NCBI GenBank assembly: GCA_028335825.1
Contig: JAIOKI010000014.1
Coordinates: forward strand, 62,001-126,000
Source: Nosema muscidifuracis
Taxonomy: Eukaryota > Microsporidia > Nosematidae
Direction: 5' to 3'
DNA length: 64,000 nt
A program made the position numbers and the translations under genes. The notes beneath the pieces were generated by a model that had not been told where the DNA came from, did no database searches, and worked only from the letters and a program-made list of their open reading frames with translations. Shown here piece after piece: positions 22,240 to 34,339 of the stretch. Numbering within the stretch: position 1 is the stretch's first letter; each line of letters starts with the position of its first letter.

Positions 22240-24980
22240 ACAAGGAATCTCTCGGCTTGAAAAACCTTTTTCTGTTCCAATCTCTCTATTTCTTGATCCA
22301 AGTGCTCTTAAGAAAAAGAACCATGTCTAAATTTGACTCGAGTTTTCTGGTGTCGTTTTTATCACTCTAGACTGTAAATATTCTTTGATTCAGTAGTCTA
22401 ATCCAATTTTTTTATGTTCTCTGTAATATTTCGTCTCCACGCCATCATATATAGAATTATCTTAGTCTTTTACCTGTACATTGACACGAAGTGATTAGAT
22501 ATTAAGTCCTACTTATATTTATTCTTTACTTATACAGTTCTTAGGTTATAAAAGGAGGTGATTCCTACATTTTGATGATTTTTTAGGTGATCAACTATAA
22601 AAATATCTAGCTTATTATATTGATTTTAATAGCTCCTTGTATTTCGTATCTACCTAATCTCTACTATTTCATTAGAAATACACACCAGTATATAGCTGTT
22701 TCTAATTTTCATAAATTCATACTGTATGCTCTATTCTAGAAAGCACATAATTATTATTCTTTTATTGATTAAATACATTTATTTTTAAGCCATATAATCA
22801 GACTTCCGATTGTAATACTTGTATATTCATTGATTCTAGCAATCTGATTGATTATTTTTTTATATCCTGTATAAATTTCTTTGATGTGGCAGGGTCAGCA
22901 GTTCGTTAATTTCCAATGATTCTTAATTATAATTATTTTTTTACCGCAAGGAAGATATGTATTGTTTTTTTTCTTTGTCTTTAAAATAATTTTCTTCTCA
23001 GAAACGTCTTCTGTATACTCTTTATTACATTGAACAATTCTAATAATATTCTTTCAATTTTTAGCTCGATACTTGATGATCCCTTTCTTATTTCTTCTCT
23101 ATAAAAATATGAGTGTTTTTACAAGTATAATGCTTATGTACATAATATTTGGCAAGTATTTCTCTTATTATATCGTCCATTGCCTTTAGATATTTAGTTC
23201 TACATTTTGAACTCTTATATAATAATTTATGACCGACAATGCGTTTTGGTTTTTTGCGATAAATAATTCTTCATATTAAGATTTACCTTGTATAATTTTT
23301 TACTCTGCTTAATATTATCATTATTATTATTTATACTATCTTTTGTGTAGTTTCTTTGAGTTCAGGTATTTTTAGTATTTTGGTTTTTTCTTGCATTCTT
23401 CTATATTCGCTGTAGATTTATTCATATTCGTCTCTAGTACCGCCAACTGCATAAAGTTGTATTTCCTTGAAACCTTTTCATAGTGAATGAAGAGTTTAAA
23501 GCTATTTATAAATAATAAATGATTGCACATATAATTCCTTTATTATGTTTTAAGTTCCACTTTAGTGCATATTTCATTCAATCTTTTGTTTAGTGAATCT
23601 AAAAACAATACAAAAGTAATTATAAAGACTGACTGTCTTTTTGTAAGATTTTTATGTTTGTTTTTATATTGAGTAGAACTTTATTCTTGTTCTAAATCTA
23701 AGCTTCACTTTAAATTAAAGCTCCAAAAAGTTAATATCTACAGGCACATCCCTAGAAACTCAATACATTTTAGGATATATTTATGATCTACAAAGCCAAA
23801 GTTCTTTTTACATTTGCTCACATTGTTTTTTACTCATAACTATAGTCTTGTTTATGGCTATATTCATGTCTGATCATTCCTTTTTCTCTTTACTTTTCTT
23901 ACAGTGCCTATTTGATTTTTCACTAATATGTTTTTATCTTTCTACTAACTGTTAAATTAATGCAGTGGCAAATTTTTAGTCATTTTTATATAAGTAAGAT
24001 ATGTATGTTATATGTCTAAAGTTCTTCTCAGTTGATGTAATTTTCATATAGAACCAAACCTCTTTTTTAACATATAAATATATGCTTTTAATAATTATCT
24101 TATATATGTGTAGATGTAGTGCGTTCATCTTTTATTAAAGTAATTGTTAAAAATATATAGTTCTGATACCTTCCAGTGAAAGACTCTTTTTTTTTTTGCT
24201 GACACCATGTTCAATAGGCTTTTCTTTTCTCAGCAACCTCTATACAACTCAATAATCGTGATTTCAGTTTTTTTAATCTCTTCTATTTTATATCTTGAGA
24301 TTTTCTGGTTGTATATAAGTATACATGTTTCTAAGATGAAATTAGCTTTTCAAGTTCTGTTGATTAACGTAGAGCATACTTCTTTGTACCAGACAATCTT
24401 TTTATTTCTGTAAGTTCTTTCTTAAATAATTTCTCTTTATTAATTTTATAAGCTTAAGCAACTTTTCTTGTTTTGAAAGTTTAGAGTTCTTCTTTTAAAT
24501 TGATTCTTTTCAGTCGCTCGCTCTGTTTGGCTTTTGAGTAGTTTTATTATAGATATGTTGCGCTTCTTAGAGTATTTTAACTATATCGAAATATTCTCAA
24601 ATTTATGTCGTAAGTAAATCACGGATGAAATCATTTAACATTTCAATAACTTTATATGACTTTTAAAAAGATAATCTTTTTGTCTTCTCAACTAAAGTTA
24701 AGTCATTCATCTCGACAGCTTTAAATATCTCATATAGTTCTTTATCTATTTTATCTTTCAATGATTTCCCCAATTAAGACATTGAACATATATCGTCTAA
24801 AGACTTGATTCTCTTAGCACATGCTTCTTTGACCTTTTTCTTGAAAATAATTTCTGAAGCTTTCATCGCGCTAAAAAGATTATAAATATTTTGCATTCAG
24901 TTTCTTTAAATGAAACTTTAGAAATATTACAGTGAAAGCAATAACTGCTTTTGAAGTTTGTTCATAATTGTTTACATTAT
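22240..24980 (-). mobile_element. Decayed LINE relic, nearly full length
   Basis: On the minus strand the order matches the LINE at 14.6-18.2 kb. A C-terminal tail with D-G-V-E-T-K-Y-Y lies at about 22420-22480. A reverse-transcriptase stretch just after motif B lies at about 23560-23640, recognisable as V-L-F-L-D-S-L-N-K-R-L-N-E. Presumed N-terminal sequence runs to about 24980. The whole length is pyrimidine-rich on the plus strand and full of stops. The tail matches the relic at 11.6-12.8 kb in several blocks. Confidence 0.6.
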
Positions 24981-26449
24981 TAGAAGTTGTTGTATTTAGT
25001 TTGTCGTTTTTGATTCAGTTTCTTTTTTTTCTTATCAAACTCTATTCAAATTCAATAAAAATGTATTGAAAAGTAATTTTTAAATGAATTTAAAAAATAG
25101 TTTTAGTCAGTGGTCTCAGACTATCGAGAATAAATAAAGAATGAAAAATAATTATTTATAGTATGTTTTGATTGCAAAATGACGATTATCAAAAGAATAA
25201 CTAGAAAAGTCTTAGTAAGGTGTTCTATTTAAAATAAGCCTATATTGATCTTATTTATACTAAGATTTAATTGTAATTCACATAAGTTAATTTATTATTA
25301 CGGATTACGAATATAAAAGTAGATAAATTTGATTCCAGATATAACTTACTTTTATGAAAAGAAATTTATATATTAAATACGATATGTCATCTTTGTTGTT
25401 TAATCTCTGTACAGAATATCGGCTTCGATAAACTATTAAATTATAGAAATTGAATCCTTTATGGATATGTTTTGAATGAATTTCAAAGACTTAATATTTT
25501 TACCTTCTGTTCTTCATAATTTCTTAATGACGTTTCTCAGACTGCCAGTTCTTCTCGGCTTCTGTGTTATATCGAAATGCTTTCAAGATTCTTCTTCAAG
25601 ATAATTGATCAAATATAGATTATATACGTGAATGTATGCCTAGATTTATTCTAAATTCTGTTGATATCTCGTCCCGAGTTATAACAAATGTGATTGTCCT
25701 TCTTTAACATTCATGTATTAGAAAGTTAATTGGCCTCTAGAAATCAAAAAATAATATTATATAAAATGACGAGTATTTCTCTAAAATTGATAAAAATTTA
25801 GAATGAGTAAATTATCAAGCATGAAATTCAAAAATAAAATACATTGCAAGTTTAGTTAGTTAATTCATATTTTTTTAAAATTACTTAAGTTTTAAATTTA
25901 TAAAAAAATCAATATATAGAAAATATATAGCACATAATTCTTTTACATATTCCGAATACATCAGGTATCTTTACAAAATTTATATAAATATTTGCAAGAT
26001 GCTATAATTTAAACATTTGATTTGATTCAAAGACTAATAATGTAATAAAAATGAAGACAGTGATGAATAATCTTTATTAAATTATTTAATCAGACTTCAA
26101 AAATCAAATCAATTATTTCAAATTTGTTTTCAGTTTATCACAATGGTTTGGTTTTAAATATTAAAAAGCTATTAAAATTTTTATTAAGGTTTAAATAGTA
26201 TCATAAGAATCACAGAAGTATGCAAGATATTAATATATCATGACTATTTTTTTTTGAAATAAATTAAACTCATCAGAAATTGTTTATAACATTTATGATA
26301 TAATAATAAAATCCATATTTATTATAAATAATCATTTATATTGTTTTAGTATAAATGTAATATATTCCATTTTATAAGATATATTTTTATACATATAGAT
26401 AGTTTACGATTTGTCTAAATTATCTAATCAAAATATATTGAGAAAACTA
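24981..26449. other. AT-rich stretch, nothing recognised
   Basis: No open frame or named element is visible. Part of it (about 25370-25740) is somewhat less A/T-extreme and pyrimidine-rich, which may mark another minus-strand relic, but no motif was found. Confidence 0.3.
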
Positions 26450-27530
26450 TTGAAAAAGATATTTATTAGATCTCTTCTTAGTTCTTTGTTCAATAGATAC
26501 AACTTTTCTTTGCAAGTAGGTTGCTGATGTATATGGTTTTTTATTAAAATATGGCGTACATTCTCATTTGTTTCTTTATATTCATTTGGTTCCGTTTCTT
26601 TCATTCCAGCATATTAGTTAATTAACAATATCACGTGTATATTTTAGTTTTTACAACTTTTTGAATCTTTCTTTAGTCTTATTAAATCAGTATCCATGAG
26701 AGTCTTCGAATATTCCTAGGTACTTATACCCTTTTGTGATTTCAAGTACTCTTGCTCTATATCTGAGCATATTTCTAATCCTAACATTTTAAAAAAGCTC
26801 TATGTCTCGCTAAGCATATCCATTAATATGTCATCATTTCTTGCTATTAATTTCAGATCCTTAATAAATAGCAGATTGTTAGATGTATACGACATTTAAT
26901 CTGTTTTTACTTCTATCTTTGTATAAATTTCATTGAGTTTTTCACTTAAGGATCTATATATAGGACAAATAGCAATAAAGATAGACTGTCACCCTGTAGA
27001 ATTTATCTTGCAATTTTTTTGCTGCAGATAACTTCATTTTGGGATCGTATCTCTAACGTCTATCTCTTGTGATGCTTTCTATGAAATTTTGAATCTGCTT
27101 TAGGTTTCCCATTTTTTAATGCACTCTAATAGATAATGGGTGTCTTATTAAGTCGTTATCCTTCTTGAAATCTACTCATTCCATACAAACTGGTGATTAT
27201 GTGCTTTGTTCAGTGTTATATTGGTTTATGCCTGCTCTTTAGCCCCATGTATTCTCGTTACTGTGTCAATCTGATTTTCATTAACATATTCTTTGCGTCA
27301 ACGATGTTCTGCAATACGTGTGTCGTGAGCTTGTACAGATTCGACATGCATATTATAGGTTTGATGTCTTTTAAAGTTTCTGGTTTCCCTTTAGGTACCA
27401 GATTAATTAGTCTTTTGTAGAGTCATGTCTGTTATTTGGTATTCTCTAAGCATATAGATTTTATTATTTTATAAAGATCTTTATGAATACTGGTTATTTT
27501 TTGATAAAGAAATTAAAGATTCGGCCGACC
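26450..27530 (-). mobile_element. Decayed LINE relic, reverse transcriptase part only
   Basis: The minus strand carries recognisable reverse-transcriptase blocks: G-K-P-E-x-L-K-D-I-K-P-I near 27350-27400, I-L-Q-G-D-S-L-S near 26990-27010, and L-L-F-I-K-D-L-K-L near 26850-26880 (motif C with lysine in place of the first aspartate). The adjacent sequence at 26490-26550 shares blocks with 38.1 kb, confirming a common family. No N- or C-terminal domains were found, so this is a truncated, inactive copy. Confidence 0.65.
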
Positions 27531-29480
27531 CTGCCACTTACCAGTTTAAAAAATTATTCGCTCTTTATATAACTTTTATTGCAATAAAAAAGAAATTTAC
27601 AAACATTTAATTAAGAACAATTTAAATAAAAAAGCAAGTATTAGGTAATTTCATATTTATTCAATAATTTTTTTCGGAAATAGTTAAGCTTTAATTGAAA
27701 GATTTATTCGTTGTCATAATTTAAATGCAAAAATATTCGACTATATGAAAGATATATAAAAAGCTTGAATTTTAACAAGATCATAGACTTTTACATATCG
27801 ATATTTCTTTTATATATTTAGAAGCCTTTATATAATTAAAAAGATGAATCTAAAAACTCTTATAAGAAGTTTAAAGCATGATCAAAAAAGAAAGATAGTA
27901 AAAACTTGATTGGTACACATTTTTTAATATAAATTTTAAAAATAGTGTTCTTAAATTTAAACTTTATTTTTTGATCTTGTCATTACAATTATTTTATGAT
28001 TTTTGTTTGTAAAAGATTTAAAGCAGGTATATTTATCAAATGGTTATGAACCCGAGAAATTTTATTAGAAATAATTATATGACTAAATATTATACACTGC
28101 ATTTACCTGAAAATGTTAATTTAGCTTTAATATTATTAAACATGCTGAAGATATAAAAATGTTATATATTTAATTTACTAAAGACCTACTTAGCATAGGT
28201 TACAGCACATAAGATTTAATTAATTTATCTGGTCATCTATGCCTTGCTGTAGTCTTTTACTTTAGCAATTTATTAAAATCTCTATGTTTATATTACATTA
28301 ATTAGAATCCGAAATTAAAAATCTTAAGTATTCATGGTGAAAGTTTATTATTTTTATAATTATCTTTCATCATTTTTGTTGTAATTCATATTTGTATACT
28401 AAATTCTAATTATAATATCACAATTATAAACTAAATAAGTGGTATGATATTATATTTAAAGTTGGAGACCAACAATATTCAATAATTTAAATCATGCCTG
28501 AAATTTCGAAAATAAAGGTTGCAAAATTTAATATAGAAAGCCAGCTGTAAGCATATGAACAGCATTAAGAACGATAATACTATTTTAAAACTTAAATAAT
28601 GAAAAAAAACAGATTTAATTAAATCTGATTTTTAGAAACGTACTTTTATCGCTGTATTGCTAATTATTATGATTTAAATTTTCTTTGTCGTCTTTATTTT
28701 TATGATGTTATCATTAAAGAGTTTTTAAAATATCAACTTATATCTTTTTACATTAGAAACTAGAGTATAATTAAGAATTATTCTGAAATATATGTATGTA
28801 TCAATATTTTTTATATCATTGAGAAAATATTTGCTGGATTAAATTTAATATTTTATAAAAAATATCTTTATATAGAAAATACTATTAAGATTATTAATCA
28901 TATAATCTCGTTTATAATTTTGATTAAAATAGACAGTATTGCTTTAATAATAATTTTTTGCCATATGTATTTTAGTAATATTTTATACATTTTTACTAAA
29001 TTAGTTGTTGTGATTAATTAATTAAAAAATATTTCAATATATTTTTTGTCAAAAAAACAACCAAAGTGAGTAAGATAGAAATTTAAATATATATCTTACA
29101 AACTAAAGATGATATTAATAAATTTATTAAATATCAATTTTAGACGAAGAGACATTCATCTTATAAACTATCAATTTTAAGCACAATTACATACTTCAGA
29201 CTACTAGTATTTCTCTTTTAACCATTAGCTGATGCTAGAAACTTATTGACTAAAAAAATATTGTAAAAATTATAAAAACCAAGCTATCATAAATAGCAAT
29301 ACTACACATAGAAGTTAATTAAAGGATGTTATCTATTACTTAAGACTGTAAAATAATACTATCTTGGATCAAAATTGTGATCATACAACCAATAAAATAT
29401 CTTAAAAAATATTCATGTGTTTAGTCATATTCAATAATTTTTTTATAAATAATAATTATAAAACTATAAGCAGGAACTAA

Positions 29481-29570
29481 ACGGTATTATGGTATGTAAA
29501 GCGCACCTTTGATATTTTTTCAGTGGAGTTTTTGTTGACTTGGTGGTTTTAATCCTATATATTTTTTATT
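29481..29570 (+). repeat. Dispersed repeat family, copy 2 of 3 (most decayed)
   Basis: It shares with the copies at 8.8 and 54.3 kb the GGTATG, TAAAGCGCAC, TCAGTGGAG, TTGGTGGTTTT and CTATA blocks in the same order, with more substitutions. It ends in a T-rich run. It lies about 230 bases upstream of the HECT gene on the same strand. Confidence 0.6.
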
Positions 29571-29784
29571 TTTTTTGTAATAATAAAAATAAATTTTCGT
29601 TAAATCTTTTAAATATTTAAAAAATAAAAAATATATTTCTGTATATTTTTCGAATTTTTACAAAACAGAACTCAAATATCATCATTTATATGATATGATC
29701 ATGTTCTTCTATTTAAATTAGTAATTTTTTATTAATTGAATATTTACAAAAATAATTAAATTTAATGTAAAAATTTGTCATAAA

Positions 29785-29787
29785 CCC
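29785..29787 (+). promoter_or_regulatory. CCC start-proximal promoter signal of the HECT gene
   Basis: CCC ends nine bases before the ATG in sequence that is otherwise almost free of G and C. This is the microsporidian type of start-proximal signal, and it supports the annotated start. Confidence 0.45.
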
Positions 29788-29796
29788 TTATATCAT

Positions 29797-31410
29797 ATGC
29801 CTTTCAATACAAAAGCTTGCTTTTTTATAATGCTTAATTTAGTAGCAATTATATTTGTATTTTTCAGTAAACAACCAAATAATAATAACATCTCAACAAA
29901 TACTCATAATAGTCAAAATAAATTACATTCATTAGATTCTTTTGAAAATCTTGTTAGATTGCCTGTCCAAGCAGATAATACGCCTAATTTTGATATTTCT
30001 CATGCAATTGAATATATACGTGAAGGAGTTCCTCGGCAACAATCTAGAAATTCAAAATATTCACGAAGGGAAACGGTAATTACAACTAATTGTGCTAATG
30101 ATTCTGATGAGCAATCTAGAAGTTATATAAATGCTAATCATGCTGGTTCTTTTTTAGGACATGAAATATACAATTATAAAGATCAAAATATTGAACATAT
30201 TAAGATATTATATACTGATGAAACTCATATAACTTTTGAAGAGAAAAAACAAAATATTTCTGAAAAAATTAAAAATAATTTAGGTCATTATAAAGGCTTT
30301 AAATTAATTCAGGTTAGAAGAAATGAAATTATTGAAAGTTCATTTTTGGCGTTAAAAGATTTAAAAATAGAAGATCTTAGAAAAAATAAAATATATATTT
30401 CCTTCAAGGAAGAATTAGGTGATGATGCAACCGGTCTTACAAAAGAATGGTTAGATTTACTAATTAACGAGCTTATAGATCCATGTAGGGGTCTTTTTTC
30501 TTATACATCTGAAAATAATATGACAGTTCGTCCGGCTTATATAACAGATACCAGTAACAAAAACATTTTAGAATACTATAGATTTTTAGGTAAGATAATA
30601 GCTATTTCTATTATATATGATTACAATATAGATCTTCATTTTAATAAATCAGTCTATAAATACATACTAAATCAGAATTGTGACCTTTCAGATATTAAAG
30701 AAATGGATAAGACACTTTATAATTCTCTAATGCATATAAAAAATAATTCTGTAAACGGATTGAATCTTACATTCTCGTATGATATAGAGGAAAAAGCTAA
30801 TGAAAACAAATCAGATACAATGACTTCTTTTATAAACACCATAAATCTCAAACCAAATGGTAAAAATATAGAGGTCACTGATGATAATAAATTGGAATAT
30901 ATAAAATTATATGTAAAAAGTCGAGTAACTAGTAGCATAGAATTTCAATTATCTAATCTTAAGAAGGGTATCTATGATTTACTAGAAGAAGATCTTCTAA
31001 CAATATTTAATCCTGACGAATTAAATCTCTTAATATGTGGAATTGAAAATATAGACATTGAGGATTGGAAGAAAAATACTGAATATTATCTTTATAGTTT
31101 GAAAGATAATACCATAAGATGGTTTTGGGAGATATTAAGTGATTTTGATTATGAAAACAAAAGAAAACTATTAAAATTCTGTATTGGATCATCAAGAATT
31201 CCACCAGGCGGTTTTAAAAACTTAAGAGGAATAGGAGTAATCAAGAAATTTAATATATATAAAATTGAAGAATCAAAAATAACAGGAAAACTGCCAAGAG
31301 CTAGTACATGCTTAAATCGCCTGTATATCCCAGTTCAAAGTAATCAAAATGAATTTCGTGATAATTTAATCTCGGTTATAAATTCTACTATGGAATTTGG
31401 GTTTTCTTAA
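29797..31410 (+). CDS. Membrane-anchored HECT-type E3 ubiquitin ligase
   Basis: HECT ligases accept ubiquitin from an E2 on a catalytic cysteine and pass it to a substrate. Residues 175 to 537 form a complete HECT domain. G-L-T-K-E-W-L (213-219) opens the N-lobe, and R-F-L-G-K-I-I-A (262-269) is the conserved N-lobe helix. G-S-S-R-I-P-P-G-G-F (464-473) begins the C-lobe. L-P-R-A-S-T-C-L-N-R-L-Y-I-P (499-512) holds the catalytic cysteine C505; serine replaces the usual histidine before T-C. The C-terminus M-E-F-G-F-S keeps a phenylalanine four residues from the end, required in known HECT enzymes. The first 25 residues carry a hydrophobic segment (about 8-23) like a signal anchor, followed by a 150-residue polar linker without WW, C2 or RCC1 domains. 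I infer tail-side membrane tethering, at ER or a derived membrane. The gene stands alone, intact, among element debris. Confidence 0.93.
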   Translation: MPFNTKACFFIMLNLVAIIFVFFSKQPNNNNISTNTHNSQNKLHSLDSFENLVRLPVQADNTPNFDISHAIEYIREGVPRQQSRNSKYSRRETVITTNCANDSDEQSRSYINANHAGSFLGHEIYNYKDQNIEHIKILYTDETHITFEEKKQNISEKIKNNLGHYKGFKLIQVRRNEIIESSFLALKDLKIEDLRKNKIYISFKEELGDDATGLTKEWLDLLINELIDPCRGLFSYTSENNMTVRPAYITDTSNKNILEYYRFLGKIIAISIIYDYNIDLHFNKSVYKYILNQNCDLSDIKEMDKTLYNSLMHIKNNSVNGLNLTFSYDIEEKANENKSDTMTSFINTINLKPNGKNIEVTDDNKLEYIKLYVKSRVTSSIEFQLSNLKKGIYDLLEEDLLTIFNPDELNLLICGIENIDIEDWKKNTEYYLYSLKDNTIRWFWEILSDFDYENKRKLLKFCIGSSRIPPGGFKNLRGIGVIKKFNIYKIEESKITGKLPRASTCLNRLYIPVQSNQNEFRDNLISVINSTMEFGFS

Positions 31411-32307
31411 TTAAAATCATAAAAATTGAGTATTTGTAGCTTTTTTATTTGGTAAATCTACGTTTTATTAAAAATATATAGAAAATTTAAAAAAAATTAT
31501 ACCGTCATATTCTCATCATTTCTTATCACAAATCGTAAAAATAATATCTTATAAATTGATGTTAAAATATTTTGTTAATCTTATTAAAAACAAATATTTT
31601 TCAACTTAAAGATTACTAATAAGACAAAAAAGATAGTAAATCAAGTTATTATAGAGCTATAAATATTTGTAATTGATAAATAAAAATAATTTCATTTGAT
31701 TACCTGAATATTTTTGAAAATTATATGAAGTACAAGTATAAGACAAGAATGATCGTTTATTTAATAATAGAAAATGAGATGACTTGCTACCACAAAGGTT
31801 ATTAATAATATATGTTTAGATTGCTAAAATAAGATTCATTTATATTATTAATCACTAAAATTTTAAAATCCTTCTGTTTTTATTTAATCTTTAATATTGA
31901 TGTTTTTATCACAAATAGTACTTAATTGTTAATAAAAAAAGATAGTAAATCTATTAAGAAAAAATAAAGTGGCTTTTATTTGCTAAAGTTATTTTATTTT
32001 TACTGTGAGTCTGGTTTATCTAAATTGTTTTTTGTTTAAATGATTCTTGCCTATTAATTCCTGTGAAACCTCTAAATTTATAGTTTCTTCTTAATATAAT
32101 AGCGTAACTTTTATTTATATATTCTTTCTTGATTTTATTAAGTAATTGTTACTTATTCTGCATCGATGAATTATAATTACGGTTCTTAGGATTACTCGGT
32201 ATCACTACTTTATACCTGAAGTATTTTCATTAAACTAATATCGAGTTATTTTCTCAATTATCTCAGAGGTATCAAATTTCAATATTTAAATACAAACAAA
32301 ATAAATA
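31411..32307. other. AT-rich intergenic stretch, nothing recognised
   Basis: A/T-rich spacer between the HECT gene and the right arm of the inverted duplication. No open frame or element is visible. Confidence 0.4.
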
Positions 32308-33633
32308 ATTTTATTTCATTTTTATTATATGTAATTCTTATATAACTTTGGATAAAAATAAGCTCGAAGCATAATAATTACACCGTCATGCTTAAATGTA
32401 GAACTAATATTCTTCTCATCAAATTGCATTTTTTTCCTGCAGACATATTTACACAACCATCAGATCAAAAATATTAATATTAGATGCATCATCCTATAAC
32501 ATTTGACCATTATTCATGATGTTCTTTATTTTATTTAACGATTCAAATATAATTTTTATACTAACATTGGCATAAGTATTTGAAGGAAAACTATTTTTTT
32601 TTTCAATTTATTTTTGCATTTTCAGCTAATATAAAGCATCCATTTTTAAAAATTCACTTTTTTAGAAATTTAATGCCTGTCTTATCCAGAGCACTAACTC
32701 TAACATAATCATCTTTTCTGTCAGTGGCCAAGTTTTTATATAAAATTTTGATATTACCTTGAACATTAATTTTGAATTTAATTATAAAATATTCGATTAT
32801 ATGCTTTTAAATTACATTTTTACTTTATTAAATAATTGCACATCATCAATGTTATCTTAAATTTGTTGAATTGATTTCTAATCATATATAAATACATCGA
32901 GTCTAATGACATAAATAAACTGCAGATACAGAAATAATGTTTCAAAGATATTTGCGATTAGTGATTAAACAACTAAATTACTATGGAATCACATACGAAT
33001 CATTCTAGTCTAAATTTTATAAAATGACTATTCTAATTATTATATGGATTTTAATTTCTTATTACTTATAAATATTGCTCACAGTCTGAGGACATTGTAA
33101 TTTTTTATACAATACTGCATAAGCATTACCAAAGAAGAAAATCAATATATTTATATTAATTAGGATAAGAAATCGATAGCCAGGAAAAATACAAATTATT
33201 TTCGTAGACTTCATCAATCTCAGATTATATAACGACCTCAATAATGGCTATAAATATATTTATCAATTACTGTTTTATAGCGCTTCTATAAGATAAGATC
33301 GTTTCAATTATATCATTTCATTTTAAATAATATTTATACTGCATAATAATAATGGGATTGGATTTAACTATTAAACGATTATAGAATTGTGTCTAAAAAT
33401 TATATGTTAAAGGTTGAGCAATATGTATTTGAGTCCAAGGCAAGTTGAGAGGTTTTATCTGTTAATAAATAAATTAGTGAATCAACTCTGTTATCGAAAA
33501 ATATTATGGAGCAAAAACATAGGGTTGAATGATTATATGTTCTTTTAATAATTTAAGACAATGAACGATGAGGCAGGTCCTTTTACATTAATTTTTATGT
33601 GCTTTTAAGAAATGTAATAGATGAGATAAGAAT
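32308..33633 (-). repeat. Right arm of the 1.3 kb inverted duplication
   Basis: Reverse complement of 10293-11622 with scattered substitutions and small indels. Its right end abuts the Merlin relic at 33650, whereas the left arm has no Merlin remains beside it. The duplicated unit is therefore independent of that transposon. Confidence 0.85.
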
Positions 33634-33649
33634 ATATAAAGTCTTTAGA

Positions 33650-34330
33650 TCAAGTAGTTATGATGAATTATTTTAACCATTGTCCGAAATAGTGCACCAG
33701 ATTGCTTTTTCGGCGAGTATATTTTTACCTTTAAATGAACTTATATAAATTGAAAATTGAGATGGCAAGAATAACGAATCTTAAATTAATTTTAACTTTT
33801 CAAAGAGTTGAACTTAAGAAAGAATAAAAAATGCTATAAATGTGGCGTTTTTATGAATGAGAAAAATATTATCTAGAGATGTTTTAATACTGATTGCACT
33901 TAGTATAAATCTCCCCTGAGTATCAGAAATAATAGCTTTTTTTGATTGATTTAAACTTTATATTCTTCAAGTTTTTAAATTTTTTTAAATAACTGCTAAA
34001 TACGCCACAGACGGCGATATGTCAAGGAATGAATAAAAAAGTAGAGAACTGTGATAACATGCAAAACAAGATGGGAGATTCTATTTATTTGATTGATATG
34101 AGGAAACTGCTCTCAATCATATATTAAAGCTTTTAGACTAGTAGGGCTCTAAGAAATGAGACTTATGATTTTTGTATTGTTTAGGTGGATGATAGAATTA
34201 CTCGAGTTTTTGCTTGTGTAACCAAAAATAAAAAGGCTGACACGATGATTCTTATAATTGTAGCAAATTTAAATTAAGTAGTACCAGATTTAAAAAAGAG
34301 CCTAAAAGTTTTATGTTAGGCTTTTATCAC
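33650..34330 (+). mobile_element. Decayed Merlin-type DNA transposon
   Basis: The plus strand reads, with several stops and shifts, as a Merlin/IS1016-like transposase. A zinc-ribbon-like C-P-x-C start lies near 33680. A K-C-Y-K-C-G block and an R-C-F-N-T-D-C block (33830-33900) lead into S-I-R-N-N-S-F-F (about 33915-33945), the most characteristic Merlin block. A D-D-R-I-T-R-V-F-A-C-V stretch near 34190-34230 matches the strand with the first catalytic aspartate and its follow-on. The remaining catalytic residues are not recognisable. Terminal inverted repeats were not identified. Merlin elements have been described in Nosema and other microsporidia. Confidence 0.6.
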
Positions 34331-34339
34331 TAGGTTATA

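Larger units (their letters stand above)
27531..29796. other. AT-rich region upstream of the HECT gene
   Basis: Very A/T-rich with no gene. It contains the dispersed repeat copy at 29481-29570. The last 220 bases before the HECT gene have no feature beyond the CCC start signal. Confidence 0.4.
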
